A stretch of 64,000 nucleotides of DNA from Methanobacteriales archaeon HGW-Methanobacteriales-1 (GCA_002839705.1 PGYO01000004.1:62001-126000), one strand, 5' to 3'. Counted from the stretch's first letter, positions 31,106-39,880 are shown. The notes: generated by a model not told the origin, from the sequence alone. Numbers and translations are program-made.

Positions 31106-31888
31106 TTATTGCCAGCTAAATCCTTTAATTAGATGCATTAATTCTTTTATTCTGTCTTTATTTTTAATTCCTGGTGCATCCTCTAGGGAAGAATTGAAAT
31201 CGACAACATTGAAGAATTGACTAATGAAATTGCCTTTTTTTATTTGGTTAATATCCATTCCACCCGCTAAAAATATCTTAATATCATCATTAGCATCTTT
31301 AGCAATTTTAGCAGATTCTATGGCCAAAGGAATAGGTATCTGTTTTCCAGTTCCACCACTTTTTCCTTTAATTTGAAAATCAAATAATATACCATCGCTA
31401 ATTTCAGCAAAGGATATAATTTCCTGTTTTTTAGTTTCTTCCAAAGAATTTCCATGTCTATCTTCATGTTCATTAGAAAGGCCTATAACAGTTATTAGAT
31501 TAATTAAATTTCCAGTTATATTAGGAGTCATGTCCCGAGTAATCAAATTTCTTTTAGAAATTGATGAAGAATCCTTTTCTTCATTTATTCTATTTTTTAA
31601 TTCCTTAAATCCATTTAAATCCATTCCATGAAGTTGAATATTAGTAATTCCAGATTTTACTATTGTATCGTAGGCTTCATCAGTTGTTTCAGGTTCTAAA
31701 ACCAGAACTGCCTTATTTTTATTATTTAGTGCACTTAACATCTCTTGAATTTGGGCCATATCCTGGAATCTGGAAGACCTTTTGACATTAATAAATCCAA
31801 CATAATCTGCACCTTGAGTTTCAGCGCATTTTAAGTCATCCAAATGGGTTATGCCACAGATTTTTACCTGGATTTTATTTTTTGACAT
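31106..31888 (-). CDS. trpF: Phosphoribosylanthranilate isomerase with an internal insertion
   Basis: A 260-residue TIM barrel, longer than the usual 200-220. The catalytic cysteine is C11 in VKICGIT and the catalytic Asp is probably D170 in GILFDFQ; SGGTGKQIP binds substrate phosphate. The extra length lies about residues 97-152, a polar, Lys/Asn/Glu/Ser-rich stretch between LHGMDLNGFKEL and the DFQ strand. The enzyme should remain functional because the barrel landmarks are intact. Its Shine-Dalgarno can pair with an upstream TCCTCAA. Confidence 0.92.
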   Translation of the reverse strand: MSKNKIQVKICGITHLDDLKCAETQGADYVGFINVKRSSRFQDMAQIQEMLSALNNKNKAVLVLEPETTDEAYDTIVKSGITNIQLHGMDLNGFKELKNRINEEKDSSSISKRNLITRDMTPNITGNLINLITVIGLSNEHEDRHGNSLEETKKQEIISFAEISDGILFDFQIKGKSGGTGKQIPIPLAIESAKIAKDANDDIKIFLAGGMDINQIKKGNFISQFFNVVDFNSSLEDAPGIKNKDRIKELMHLIKGFSWQ

Positions 31889-31889
31889 G

Positions 31890-31940
31890 ATAAAATCTCC
31901 TCAAGACAATCAAATTTCTTTGAACTTTTTTGAGGATTTG
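31890..31940 (-). promoter_or_regulatory. Hairpin that can mask the trpF Shine-Dalgarno
   Basis: On the minus strand TCCTCAA (from plus 31930-31936) can pair with TTGAGGA (from plus 31898-31904). The second arm contains most of the GAGGAG ribosome-binding site 7-8 nt before the trpF ATG. The loop is about 25 nt. A masked site would make trpF translation depend on ribosomes arriving from trpC or on RNA structure. Confidence 0.4.
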
Positions 31941-31947
31941 AGGGTTT

Positions 31948-32838
31948 TTAAGCAAATTGTTCAAAAGATCCATCTCCAGTTCTGTTTTTGGTGTGTGCAC
32001 GTGATTTTTTGGGATTCGACTTGTGATAAAGCTCAGAAGAATTTTTTGACATTTGAATAAATCTCTGAATTGTTTCTACAACATTATCAGACTGCATTAC
32101 ACTGGTTCCAATCAATAATGCATCAACACCATATCCACACACCGTTTTCACATCTTCCAAATTGGTTATACCACTTTCTGAAACCAGAACTATATCTTCA
32201 GGAATCAATGGGGCCAATGCTTTGGTCCTCTTTAAATCTATACTGAAATCTTTGAAACTCCGATTATTAATTCCTATGATTTCAGCATCCGCATCGATAG
32301 CTTTAAAAAGATCAATTGAATTTTTACATTCCACCAGTGGTTCCATTCCCAGCGAACGGCAAGTTTCTATCCCTGCAGAAATATCTGGATATATTTCACT
32401 CATTAAAAGGACAGAACTTGCTCCATGAGCTCTTGCTTCAAATATTTGATATTCATCCAAAAGAAAATCTTTTCTCATAATAGGAACATCAATTAGTTTT
32501 GAAGCTTGATCCAGAAATTCAATATTTCCCTTGAAAAATTTTTCTTCAGTTAATATAGAAACAGCGCTGGCCCCTCCCTCTTGGTATAACATTAAAGTTT
32601 CTTCTAATCCCCTGGAAGATATATTTCCCAATGAAGGAGAAGCTGGTTTATATTCACATATTAAAGGAAAATTTTCTCTGATTTTTAAGGCTTTTTTAAA
32701 GTTTTTTGGATCATCTGCATCTTTTAAATCCTTTTTGATTTCTTCAATGGGACTTTTAATCATTGATTTTTTTAAATCAATCAGTCTTTGTTCGAGAATT
32801 TGATCAATGGTTATTTTTTTGGTTATTTCGGGGCTCAT
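31948..32838 (-). CDS. trpC: Indole-3-glycerol phosphate synthase
   Basis: A 296-residue TIM barrel closing the indole ring of CdRP. The signature LICEYKPASPSLG (about 54-66) carries the catalytic lysine. IMRKDFLLDEYQ (about 119-130), IGINNR and LVSESGI follow in order, as in all IGPS proteins. The C-terminus has a Ser/Lys/Arg-rich tail after residue about 265. The start overlaps the trpG stop by 4 nt. Confidence 0.96.
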   Translation of the reverse strand: MSPEITKKITIDQILEQRLIDLKKSMIKSPIEEIKKDLKDADDPKNFKKALKIRENFPLICEYKPASPSLGNISSRGLEETLMLYQEGGASAVSILTEEKFFKGNIEFLDQASKLIDVPIMRKDFLLDEYQIFEARAHGASSVLLMSEIYPDISAGIETCRSLGMEPLVECKNSIDLFKAIDADAEIIGINNRSFKDFSIDLKRTKALAPLIPEDIVLVSESGITNLEDVKTVCGYGVDALLIGTSVMQSDNVVETIQRFIQMSKNSSELYHKSNPKKSRAHTKNRTGDGSFEQFA

Positions 32839-33515
32839 TCCATCACCAAAAAGTTTTTCACGATTTTCTTACCTTCAGAGGTTCCAATAGATTCTGGGTG
32901 GAACTGGAGACCGAAAATAGGATAATTTTTGTGTTTTAAAGACATTACTATATTATTTTTAGTTCTGGAAGTGATTTCAATACATTCCGGCGTACTTTGA
33001 GAATCACAAATCAGAGAGTGGTATCGAGCAGCTATTAACGGATTGGAAACCTCATTAAATAAGCCAGTACCATCATGAAATATTTCACTTTGTTTTCCAT
33101 GAACTGGTTCTTCTTTAATGATTTTTCCTCCAAATGTAGAAAATATGCCTTGATGTCCTAGACAAACTCCTAAAACAGGTATTTTCTTTCCCAATTTTTC
33201 AATTACATTTTTACATATTCCAAAATCTCTTTCATTAATGGGATTACCTGGTCCTGGGGAAATAATAATCTTATTTGGATTTAAATCTCTTATTTGAGAT
33301 AAATTCAGTTCATCATTCCTAATAACCATTATTTGAGAGAGGGTTTTAATTAAATCATCATCAATATTAATGCCATTAATATCCGCATTATTAAATGCCT
33401 TATTAGATTCGTTAAATTCTTCATTAGAATCATCAGAAAGTTCCTGAACTATCTCTCCAATCATTTGGAAGAGATTATAGGTGAATGAATCATAGTTGTC
33501 AATTATTAATATCAT
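32835..33515 (-). CDS. trpG: Anthranilate synthase component II (glutamine amidotransferase)
   Basis: A 226-residue class I amidotransferase that feeds ammonia to TrpE. The catalytic Cys is in VLGVCLGHQGI, and the His-Glu pair is in LQFHPESIGT near the C-terminus; ISPGPGNP is the oxyanion-strand motif. An Asp/Asn/Glu-rich insertion of about 35 residues (about 24-60) separates the first strand ([14 protein letters not shown]) from VIRNDE. Most TrpG proteins lack it. The gene overlaps both trpE and trpC by 4 nt. Confidence 0.95.
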   Translation of the reverse strand: MILIIDNYDSFTYNLFQMIGEIVQELSDDSNEEFNESNKAFNNADINGINIDDDLIKTLSQIMVIRNDELNLSQIRDLNPNKIIISPGPGNPINERDFGICKNVIEKLGKKIPVLGVCLGHQGIFSTFGGKIIKEEPVHGKQSEIFHDGTGLFNEVSNPLIAARYHSLICDSQSTPECIEITSRTKNNIVMSLKHKNYPIFGLQFHPESIGTSEGKKIVKNFLVME

Positions 33516-34879
33516 TTAGAATCACCTGACATTTCCAATGAACTAACCAAAGCTCTAGCCTTGTTTTCACACTCCAAAAACTCATTTTCTGGAACTGAAT
33601 CATGAACTATTCCTGCACCAGCCTGTATTTTTGCATGTTTTCCCTGGCAAACCATGGAACGAATGGTTATAGCAAAATTGGCATTTCCATTTAATGAAAA
33701 GTATCCTAAAGCTCCAGCATAAGCATCACGAGGCTGACCTTCCATCTCTTCAATAATTTCCATAGCACGTATTTTTGGAGCTCCACTGACCGTTCCTGCA
33801 GGGAATATGGCTGAGAAGGCATCGACCGCAGTTTTTTCTTTTTGTAAATTCCCAGTTACCCTTGATAAAATATGCTGGACATGGGAAAACTTCTTTATAT
33901 CCATATATTCTGGCACTTTAACAGTTCCAAAATCACTGACTTTTCCCACATCATTCCGGGCAAGATCCACCAACATTAAATGTTCTGCTTTTTCCTTCTC
34001 ATCATTAAGAAGATCCTGGGCCAGTTGATTATCATGAACAGTATTTTCACCACGAGGACGCGTACCAGCAATAGGAAATGTTTCTATTTCTCTATTTTCA
34101 ACTCGAATCAGCATTTCAGGGCTGGATCCGATTATTTCCCGCTCATCAAGTTTCACATGATACATGTAAGGTGAAGGATTCATTTTTCTCAGAGTATCAT
34201 AAAAGCAAAGTTTATTGCCGGAAATTTTGTATTTTTGGGCGTTGGAAATAACTCCTTGAAATATCTCGCCTTCTTTTATTCTTTCCTTTGTCTCTAAAAC
34301 CATTTTTTCGTATTGGTTTTGTGAGAAAAATCTACCTTCATTCTTAAAAGACATTTTGTCTTCTAAAGTGTAATCTTCTCTGGCAGTCCTTAGAACTTCT
34401 TCCACCCGGTTCTGGCCTAGAGTAACATACTGGCAGCGACTGGAAAGCTTGTCAAATATAATTCCATCTAAAAACAAACCAAATTCAAAATCAGGAAATT
34501 TTCCAGGGCTTAAGTTGACTGGTTCAAAAAATCGAGCTGCTTGATAGGAAACATATCCCACTAATCCCCCACAGAATCCTTTCCGATTATTTCCTCTGTG
34601 GATTAATGATCTTATTTCATTGAAGGGATTTTCTGTATCAAATTCTTCTATAGCATCTTCTTTTTTTATTTCTAGAAATCCTTCTTTGGCAGTTAGGGTT
34701 AATTCTGGTTTAAATCCTAAAAAAGAATATCTAGACAAGCCACTGTCACTTTCCATGGACTCTAATAAAAAAGTACTGGAATATTTAGAATAAATCTTTT
34801 TAAATAATTCAAATGGATCTTTAAAATCCAATGGTATTGTTTTAAGGGCGTTTAATTTAATATCGCCAAAAACATTCAC
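33512..34879 (-). CDS. trpE: Anthranilate synthase component I
   Basis: A 455-residue chorismate-utilising enzyme. The C-terminal domain shows [20 protein letters not shown] (about 272-281), [22 protein letters not shown] and the metal-binding GAGIVHDS. The N-terminal LLESMESD corresponds to the LLES tryptophan-feedback motif, so allosteric inhibition is likely. The only in-frame start is GTG at 34879, and no Shine-Dalgarno is well spaced for it. A well-supported ATG 10 nt upstream lies in another frame and opens a 10-codon leader ORF that overlaps trpE. Confidence 0.95.
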   Translation of the reverse strand: MNVFGDIKLNALKTIPLDFKDPFELFKKIYSKYSSTFLLESMESDSGLSRYSFLGFKPELTLTAKEGFLEIKKEDAIEEFDTENPFNEIRSLIHRGNNRKGFCGGLVGYVSYQAARFFEPVNLSPGKFPDFEFGLFLDGIIFDKLSSRCQYVTLGQNRVEEVLRTAREDYTLEDKMSFKNEGRFFSQNQYEKMVLETKERIKEGEIFQGVISNAQKYKISGNKLCFYDTLRKMNPSPYMYHVKLDEREIIGSSPEMLIRVENREIETFPIAGTRPRGENTVHDNQLAQDLLNDEKEKAEHLMLVDLARNDVGKVSDFGTVKVPEYMDIKKFSHVQHILSRVTGNLQKEKTAVDAFSAIFPAGTVSGAPKIRAMEIIEEMEGQPRDAYAGALGYFSLNGNANFAITIRSMVCQGKHAKIQAGAGIVHDSVPENEFLECENKARALVSSLEMSGDSK

Positions 34880-34889
34880 TCCTGCTCAT
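34857..34889 (-). CDS. Possible 10-aa trpE leader peptide containing Trp
   Basis: An ATG at 34889 lies 5 nt after an AGGTG Shine-Dalgarno and opens [10 protein letters not shown], ending in TAA at 34857-34859 inside trpE in another frame. The trpE GTG lies within this short ORF. It is the best-placed initiation site in the leader, and it holds a tryptophan codon. It could gate trpE translation by coupling or by tryptophan-dependent stalling. Such short ORFs also arise by chance. Confidence 0.4.
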   Translation of the reverse strand: MSRSECFWRY

Positions 34890-35180
34890 TTTTACACCTA
34901 TCTCTATTAATAATTAATTTTTTATAATTTAAACAATTTTGGTAAACAATTGGTCAATTTTGAATTCATCAATAAATAATAACCAAATAAATACTATAAC
35001 AACTAATTGTCCTATACTACAAAGTACTATTTAAACCTTTTTTGTACATAAATGTTCATTTGTACGCAAGTTTATATAATTGTGTAAACAATAGGATTTT
35101 AAAGAATTACTTTGCTAATTTTTGTTAATTAAATTTGGATTGAATGTTATTTGATAGAATATTGATTAATTGGAGATAAT
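34880..35180. promoter_or_regulatory. trpE/trpY divergent promoter region
   Basis: A 301-nt region between divergent genes. For trpE, the minus-strand BRE/TATA AAAGGTTTAAATA lies at about 35028-35039, giving a leader of about 120 nt. For trpY, TTTATATAAT is at 35071-35080. TrpY-type TGTACA boxes lie between them at 35043-35066. Binding there could block both promoters, matching the autoregulation known in M. thermautotrophicus. Confidence 0.65.
35043..35066. promoter_or_regulatory. TRP boxes (TrpY operator)
   Basis: TGTACA at 35043-35048, TGTTCA at 35053-35058 and TGTACG at 35061-35066. The first equals the TGTACA consensus bound by M. thermautotrophicus TrpY and the others differ by one base. 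They lie between the two predicted TATA boxes. Confidence 0.65.
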
Positions 35181-35684
35181 ATGTGGAAAAAAATAAAGCA
35201 TAAATTCGAAAAATACCCTGCTAGAATGAATGTAGCCCGTAAAATCGTTAAATTAGGCCTCCGAGTTAATTCCAACGGAAAAATATACTGTGAAGACGTT
35301 GAAATTAGTGATGTGGCCCTAGCCAGAGCTGTAAATGTGGATCGGCGCAGTATTAAATCCACTGTAGAAGTTATTTTAGCTGATGATGAGCTTTCAGAAA
35401 TTTTTGGAAGTATAATGCCTGCTGGGGCACTTTTAAAAAAGGTGGCCAAAAATTTAGAATTTGGAGTGGTAGAAATCGAAGCAGAAGCCGGAAATCCGGG
35501 GATTTTATCACAAGCCACCCAATTAATATCTTCCAATGATATAAGCATACGACAGGCCCATGCAGGAGATCCAGAATTAGAAGAGATTCCTAAATTAACC
35601 ATAATAACTGAAAAATCAATTCCCGGAGAACTTTTAAGTAAATTCCTGGAAATAAAAGGAGTTAAAAGAGTTTCCATATATTAA
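35181..35684 (+). CDS. trpY: TrpY, tryptophan-responsive transcriptional repressor
   Basis: A 167-residue regulator with an N-terminal helix-turn-helix (about 12-75, MNVARKIVKLGLRV ... VALARAVNVDRRSIKSTVEVI) and a C-terminal ACT-like ligand domain (about 92-167, EIEAEAGNPGILSQATQLIS). Both the architecture and the location, divergent from trpE with TGTACA boxes between, equal TrpY of M. thermautotrophicus, which represses trpEGCFBAD in the presence of tryptophan and represses itself without it. GGAGATAAT precedes the ATG. Confidence 0.9.
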   Translation: MWKKIKHKFEKYPARMNVARKIVKLGLRVNSNGKIYCEDVEISDVALARAVNVDRRSIKSTVEVILADDELSEIFGSIMPAGALLKKVAKNLEFGVVEIEAEAGNPGILSQATQLISSNDISIRQAHAGDPELEEIPKLTIITEKSIPGELLSKFLEIKGVKRVSIY

Positions 35685-35798
35685 ATCATAAAATAAATCT
35701 TTAAATCAATCTAAAAAAAAAGAATAAAATATAAATTAGCTTAAATTTAAGTATTTACAACTTAATTAAGCTCTTAGATTTTGTTTGTAATTAATAAA

Positions 35799-36047
35799 TT
35801 ACAAATTTTGCTGGTCTTCTTCATCAAGGACTTTTAAAAGTTCGTCCCATGCTTCCAAAGATTCTTTAGCGGCTTCATCAGTCATAACTTCAATAGCATA
35901 ACCAGAGTGGACTAGTACATACCGTCCTTCTTCCACACCTTCCACTAAATCCAATTTCACTTGCTGTCTTACACCACCAAAGTCTACAACAGCTATTTTG
36001 TCACTATCATTAATTTCTACTATTTGAGCAGGTGCCGCAATACACAT
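35799..36047 (-). CDS. hypC: Hydrogenase maturation factor HypC
   Basis: An 82-residue HypC/HupF chaperone beginning MCIAAPAQIVEI. The N-terminal cysteine (C2) carries the Fe(CN)2CO precursor with HypD for [NiFe] hydrogenase assembly. DFGGVRQQVKLDLVE and GRYVLVHSGYAIEVM are the conserved beta-barrel segments. The ATG at 36047 is preceded by GGAGAG. A longer in-frame extension of 48 codons upstream is A/T-rich, not conserved in character, and would displace the essential Met-Cys start. Confidence 0.93.
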   Translation of the reverse strand: MCIAAPAQIVEINDSDKIAVVDFGGVRQQVKLDLVEGVEEGRYVLVHSGYAIEVMTDEAAKESLEAWDELLKVLDEEDQQNL

Positions 36048-36388
36048 AAAATACTCTCCATTTTTAATTTTACAAAAATTTAAATTTTTTAAATTATATA
36101 ATTTAATATTCAGTTTAAAGATTTTAGAATATTTTTTTAGAACGTTTCTAGTTGCTATTTCAAATTCTAAGTTAAAACGTGAGTTATTCACTAATACTAA
36201 TTCTATGCTAATCTCAAAATTTAAATTAGTATTAACTAATAAATTTAGTAAAGAACATTACATATAAAGATTTGTAGGATTGAATTTTTTTTAAGTAGTA
36301 TTCCAATAGATAGTAGCATAAATAATTCCATCTAAAATTTCAAAAATATTAGCATGGATATAAACACTGAACATAAAGGAGTCATCTA
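36048..36388. other. 341-nt spacer, divergent promoters of hypC and the flavoprotein
   Basis: It is strongly A/T-rich with no credible gene. A plus-strand TATA candidate (TTACATATAAAG, about 36258-36269) should serve the flavoprotein gene. hypC must be served by a minus-strand element in the left half, where many A/T blocks prevent a choice. A weak direct repeat of AATACTAATT/TAGTATTAACT type occurs near 36192-36236. Confidence 0.4.
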
Positions 36389-37720
36389 ATGAAAGTAGTA
36401 GTAATTGGCGGAGGCCCAGCAGGGCGTGCTGCAGCACTGGAATTGTCAAAATTAGATCAAGATATCACCTTAATTGAAAAAAAACATATGGGTGGCACTT
36501 GCTTAAATGAAGGGTGTATGATGGTTTGTGGGCTGGTAGATGTGGCCCGCTTCTTAAATGATGCTGAAAACTTTCAGAAGATGGGAATACTAAATATAAA
36601 CCCTGAATTCGAGTATAAAAATGTGGCCAATGGGGTAAAAGAAACTCTGAACAAATTAAGGCACGTGAGTGAAAAAGAGATCCTGGAAGCTGAAATAGAA
36701 CTGATTTATGGAGAAGCAATTCCAGGTGAAGGTTTTATTAAAGTTAATGAACAAGAAATTCCTTATGAAAAACTGATTATTGCCACCGGTACCCGACCAT
36801 TTTATCCACCTATACTTGGAGCGGATATAGCTTTAACCTATTCTGATATCCTTGATTTGGAAAAATTACCTGAAAAGTTGATAATTGTAGGAAGTGGAGT
36901 GATTGCCGCGGAATTCGCAGGAATTTTCTCCTCAATGGGATCCAAAGTACATGTTTTATGTAGAACTGGATTTTTAAATGTACTTGATTCTGAAATAAGT
37001 GATTTTGTGGCCAAAAATCTTTTAGAAAAAGTGAATATTCACCAGAATGTGGATGTGGTGGAAATAAGTGAAAAAGGCGCAGTGACCAGTGAAGGTACAT
37101 TTGAAGGAACCGTGCTCATGGCAACCGGAACTATTCCTAATTCAGAATTAGTAGATGGTCTGGTGAAAAAAGGCCATAGGGGAGAAATTTTGGTAAATAA
37201 AAAAATGCAAACCAGTCATGAGAATATTTACGCTGCAGGAGATGTAGTAGGTGGAATAGGGAGCACACCCATAGCCCGTATGGAAGGTATAGTAGCAGCT
37301 AGGAACGCTCTAGGAATTTCTGCCCAGGCTGATTACGAATATGTGCCTCATTCCATTTCATTGGATTATGATGTGGCTTTTTTAGGTACAGGTGATTCAA
37401 AAAACACCCCTGAGAATAAAAATTCTAATGGTCAGCCGGTTGAAAATAAAGTAACTGGTAAAATTCCAGGCACTGCTGGACCAGGATCTTTCTGGAAAGT
37501 CCTATCCCGCAAAACAGGTTTTACACAGATGGAAGTTGATTTAAATAATGGGTCGTTGGAAAAATTGTACTCCATAACACCTTCCGCACGGCATAATATA
37601 GCTTATATTTCTATGCTGATGCGCTTAGGCCATAAAACCTATGATTTCGAGAATTTCATAGAAGCGCACCCATCTACAGATTCAATTTATAAATTAATGA
37701 GGTTTTTTGCCAAATATTAG
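36389..37720 (+). CDS. FAD-dependent pyridine nucleotide-disulfide oxidoreductase (dihydrolipoyl dehydrogenase-like)
   Basis: A 443-residue flavoprotein. The FAD-binding VVIGGGPAGRAAA (3-15), a CLNEGC redox pair (C38, C43), the NAD-binding VGSGVIAAEFAG and the second FAD motif NIYAAGDVVGG are all present. The active-site motif lacks the usual PSK after the second Cys (MMVCG instead, adding C47). The C-terminal EAHPSTDS is weaker than the HAHPT-SE of true lipoamide dehydrogenases. Methanogens lack 2-oxo acid dehydrogenase complexes, so the substrate is probably another disulfide or acceptor. A Lys/Asn-rich insert lies at about 333-357. Confidence 0.82.
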   Translation: MKVVVIGGGPAGRAAALELSKLDQDITLIEKKHMGGTCLNEGCMMVCGLVDVARFLNDAENFQKMGILNINPEFEYKNVANGVKETLNKLRHVSEKEILEAEIELIYGEAIPGEGFIKVNEQEIPYEKLIIATGTRPFYPPILGADIALTYSDILDLEKLPEKLIIVGSGVIAAEFAGIFSSMGSKVHVLCRTGFLNVLDSEISDFVAKNLLEKVNIHQNVDVVEISEKGAVTSEGTFEGTVLMATGTIPNSELVDGLVKKGHRGEILVNKKMQTSHENIYAAGDVVGGIGSTPIARMEGIVAARNALGISAQADYEYVPHSISLDYDVAFLGTGDSKNTPENKNSNGQPVENKVTGKIPGTAGPGSFWKVLSRKTGFTQMEVDLNNGSLEKLYSITPSARHNIAYISMLMRLGHKTYDFENFIEAHPSTDSIYKLMRFFAKY

Positions 37721-37841
37721 TCTTGAAAATACTAAAATGTACGATTCAATAGTTTTTACAGGTTCTGAAAAATTTTAAATAATTTAAAAGAATTTGGATA
37801 TCAGTTAAATAAATAAAATAAGAACCATAAGAGGAAAAAAA

Positions 37842-38468
37842 ATGCAAAGAAAATCTGATAATACTAAAAATAAAGATGATCTCAAAGATTTCAATGATGT
37901 GACCCGTTTTCATGGTCATGTATGTCCCGGATCTGCACTGGGTTATAAAGCAGCTCAGATGGGCATTAATATGCTTTCTTCCACCAGATCTGAAGATGAA
38001 GAAATAGTAACTATTGTGGAAAATGATAGCTGTGCCGTGGATGCCATTCAAGTTTTAACTGGTTGTACCTTTGGTAAAGGGAATCTTATTTTCAATGACT
38101 ATGGAAAACAGGTTTATACATTTCTTAATAGATCCTCTGGAGAAGGTATTAGAATTTCTTTGAAAGATTCATTTGAAATGGATAAAATAGACCCTCAATT
38201 GAGTATTTTAAGAAAAAAAGTCTCTTCTGGACAAGCCAGCACATCCGAAAAAGAGCTTTTAAATGAGAAAGTTCAGTTAGTAGCAAAAAAAGTACTGGAA
38301 ATGGATGGAAAAAAGATATTCAAAGTAGAAAAAGTAAATATGGCTCTGCCCCCTAAAGTTTCAATCTTTAAATCAATTAATTGCCAAAAATGTGGAGAAT
38401 TAGTTTCAGAACACCGGATGAAAAAAGTTGAGGGAATTAAAGTCTGTATCCCCTGTTCAAAAGAATAA
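37842..38468 (+). CDS. FmdE-family protein with C-terminal zinc ribbon
   Basis: A 208-residue protein. FHGHVCPGSALG (about 22-33) and ENDSCAVDAIQVLTGCTFGKGN (about 58-79) are the conserved Cys/His motifs of FmdE, named for its place near molybdenum formylmethanofuran dehydrogenase genes. The C-terminal CQKCGELV and CIPC form a TraR/DksA-like zinc ribbon. The role is unproven; metal or pterin handling is often suggested. It follows the flavoprotein on the same strand after 121 nt. Confidence 0.85.
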   Translation: MQRKSDNTKNKDDLKDFNDVTRFHGHVCPGSALGYKAAQMGINMLSSTRSEDEEIVTIVENDSCAVDAIQVLTGCTFGKGNLIFNDYGKQVYTFLNRSSGEGIRISLKDSFEMDKIDPQLSILRKKVSSGQASTSEKELLNEKVQLVAKKVLEMDGKKIFKVEKVNMALPPKVSIFKSINCQKCGELVSEHRMKKVEGIKVCIPCSKE

Positions 38469-38538
38469 ATTTTTAATATTTAATAAAATACTGATAAAAT
38501 AGGATTATTTAATAAATCTAAATTCTTTAAATAAAATC

Positions 38539-39591
38539 CTAATCTTTCTTTTTTGCTTCTTTTATGATAATATCCGCCACTTTACTTCCGGAATTTAAAA
38601 CATCTTCCCCATATCCCTGAGCTTCTACTTTCATTTCAGATATATTGTTCAGAGCATCCTTAATTTTTTCTTCTAATTCTTTAATTGGACTTTCTAAAAC
38701 GGCTCCTGGAAATACAGCAGCCATATTATGATATCTACCGTATTTGACTCCTGTTAAGGCTACAATAGGTACTTTACAGGCTATGGCCTCATGAATCATT
38801 ACTCCATCATCAGATAATATGGAAACATCGGCCAGGTCATAAAGGTCCTGTATCCAGTCCACATAGCCTAAATAAATTATATTATTTCCTTCAAGATATT
38901 TTAAAAACTCATCTTCCAAAGGATGGCCCACAACCAGAATATTAGCATCAATTTCGCTCAGAGAAATGTTTTGAGCAGCTTGTGCAGTCATTTCAAAAAG
39001 AGAAGAACCTGAAGAAAACAACAAAGTTGGTTTTTCAGGGTCAAATGATTCTGGCATCTTTTTTAGAGCATTTTCTTTGTCTCCCCCAATAACATCCGGG
39101 TTGATAGGAGAATAAGCCTTATAAATATTTTCTTGGGTCAAATTTTGCTGGAAAAGGTTTGATTCAGGCAATACAATGTTTGCATTAAGTCTAGTACATA
39201 CTTTAGCATCAGTAGGAGTTATTAAAATTCCAACTGCTGGCACCCTAGCCATTTTAGAAGATAAACATCCTATGATAGCCCCACCACCAATTATACCCAC
39301 CACGACATCAGGTTTTGATTTTTTAATTAACTTAACTGCTTCCAATGAAGCTTTAGTAGTCTTAAACCCAGCTTTGGCTAGCTTTCCCTTAGTGGCCGCG
39401 TGTCCTCCCGCCTGAGGAATGCTTATTTTATGCCATTCAATTCCTGTTTTCTGTAGTAAAAGGCCAGGGGCCGTGTGGTCCAGAGCATATTCACAATCAA
39501 CTCCTTTTTTTTCCAGTGCTCGAGCTATATTAAGAGCAGTTACAGCATCTCCGCCCATTCCTCGACCAGTAATTATTAATAAAGCTTTCAT
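38539..39591 (-). CDS. MurG-like glycosyltransferase, probably pseudomurein assembly
   Basis: A 350-residue GT-B fold enzyme. The N-terminal GRGMGGDAVTALNIARALEKKG (about 9-30) parallels the glycine-rich lipid-acceptor loop of MurG, with GIIGGGAIIGC further on. The nucleotide-sugar site is suggested by LFSSGSSLFEMTAQ and by DDGVMIHEAIACKVPIVALTGV (about 256-277). In Methanobacteriales MurG-like proteins are thought to act in pseudomurein lipid-precursor synthesis. An MraY-like gene lies 2.4 kb away, with an ABC exporter between. Confidence 0.75.
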   Translation of the reverse strand: MKALLIITGRGMGGDAVTALNIARALEKKGVDCEYALDHTAPGLLLQKTGIEWHKISIPQAGGHAATKGKLAKAGFKTTKASLEAVKLIKKSKPDVVVGIIGGGAIIGCLSSKMARVPAVGILITPTDAKVCTRLNANIVLPESNLFQQNLTQENIYKAYSPINPDVIGGDKENALKKMPESFDPEKPTLLFSSGSSLFEMTAQAAQNISLSEIDANILVVGHPLEDEFLKYLEGNNIIYLGYVDWIQDLYDLADVSILSDDGVMIHEAIACKVPIVALTGVKYGRYHNMAAVFPGAVLESPIKELEEKIKDALNNISEMKVEAQGYGEDVLNSGSKVADIIIKEAKKKD

Positions 39592-39880
39592 AAAATCACC
39601 TTGAGTTAAATAATTTCTAATGGTTAATATAAGTCTAAAGTTATTCCAAAATCATGGATATTGAGATTTGTTATTTGATATTAATTATATAGTGTGAAAA
39701 TTTAGTAGTGAAAGTTAATTAATTCATATTTTTACAATTTATTCCATTTACAAATTTCTTTTCTTATAAATATTTTATATAATAATTGTTTTCAAATATT
39801 TATTTACAATTAGATACAAAATAATCGTATTCATCATTATGCTGAAATTATAAAGCTAATAATTAATTCGGGGGCTTTAA

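Noticed and set aside
35147-35677. A 176-codon minus-strand frame opposite trpY
   Set aside because: It is the antisense of TrpY, whose HTH/ACT architecture and location are certain. The shadow is Ser/Ile-rich and has no Shine-Dalgarno.
36048-36191. N-terminal 48-codon extension of hypC
   Set aside because: HypC must begin Met-Cys for function, and the upstream codons are A/T spacer in character. The GGAGAG site supports 36047.
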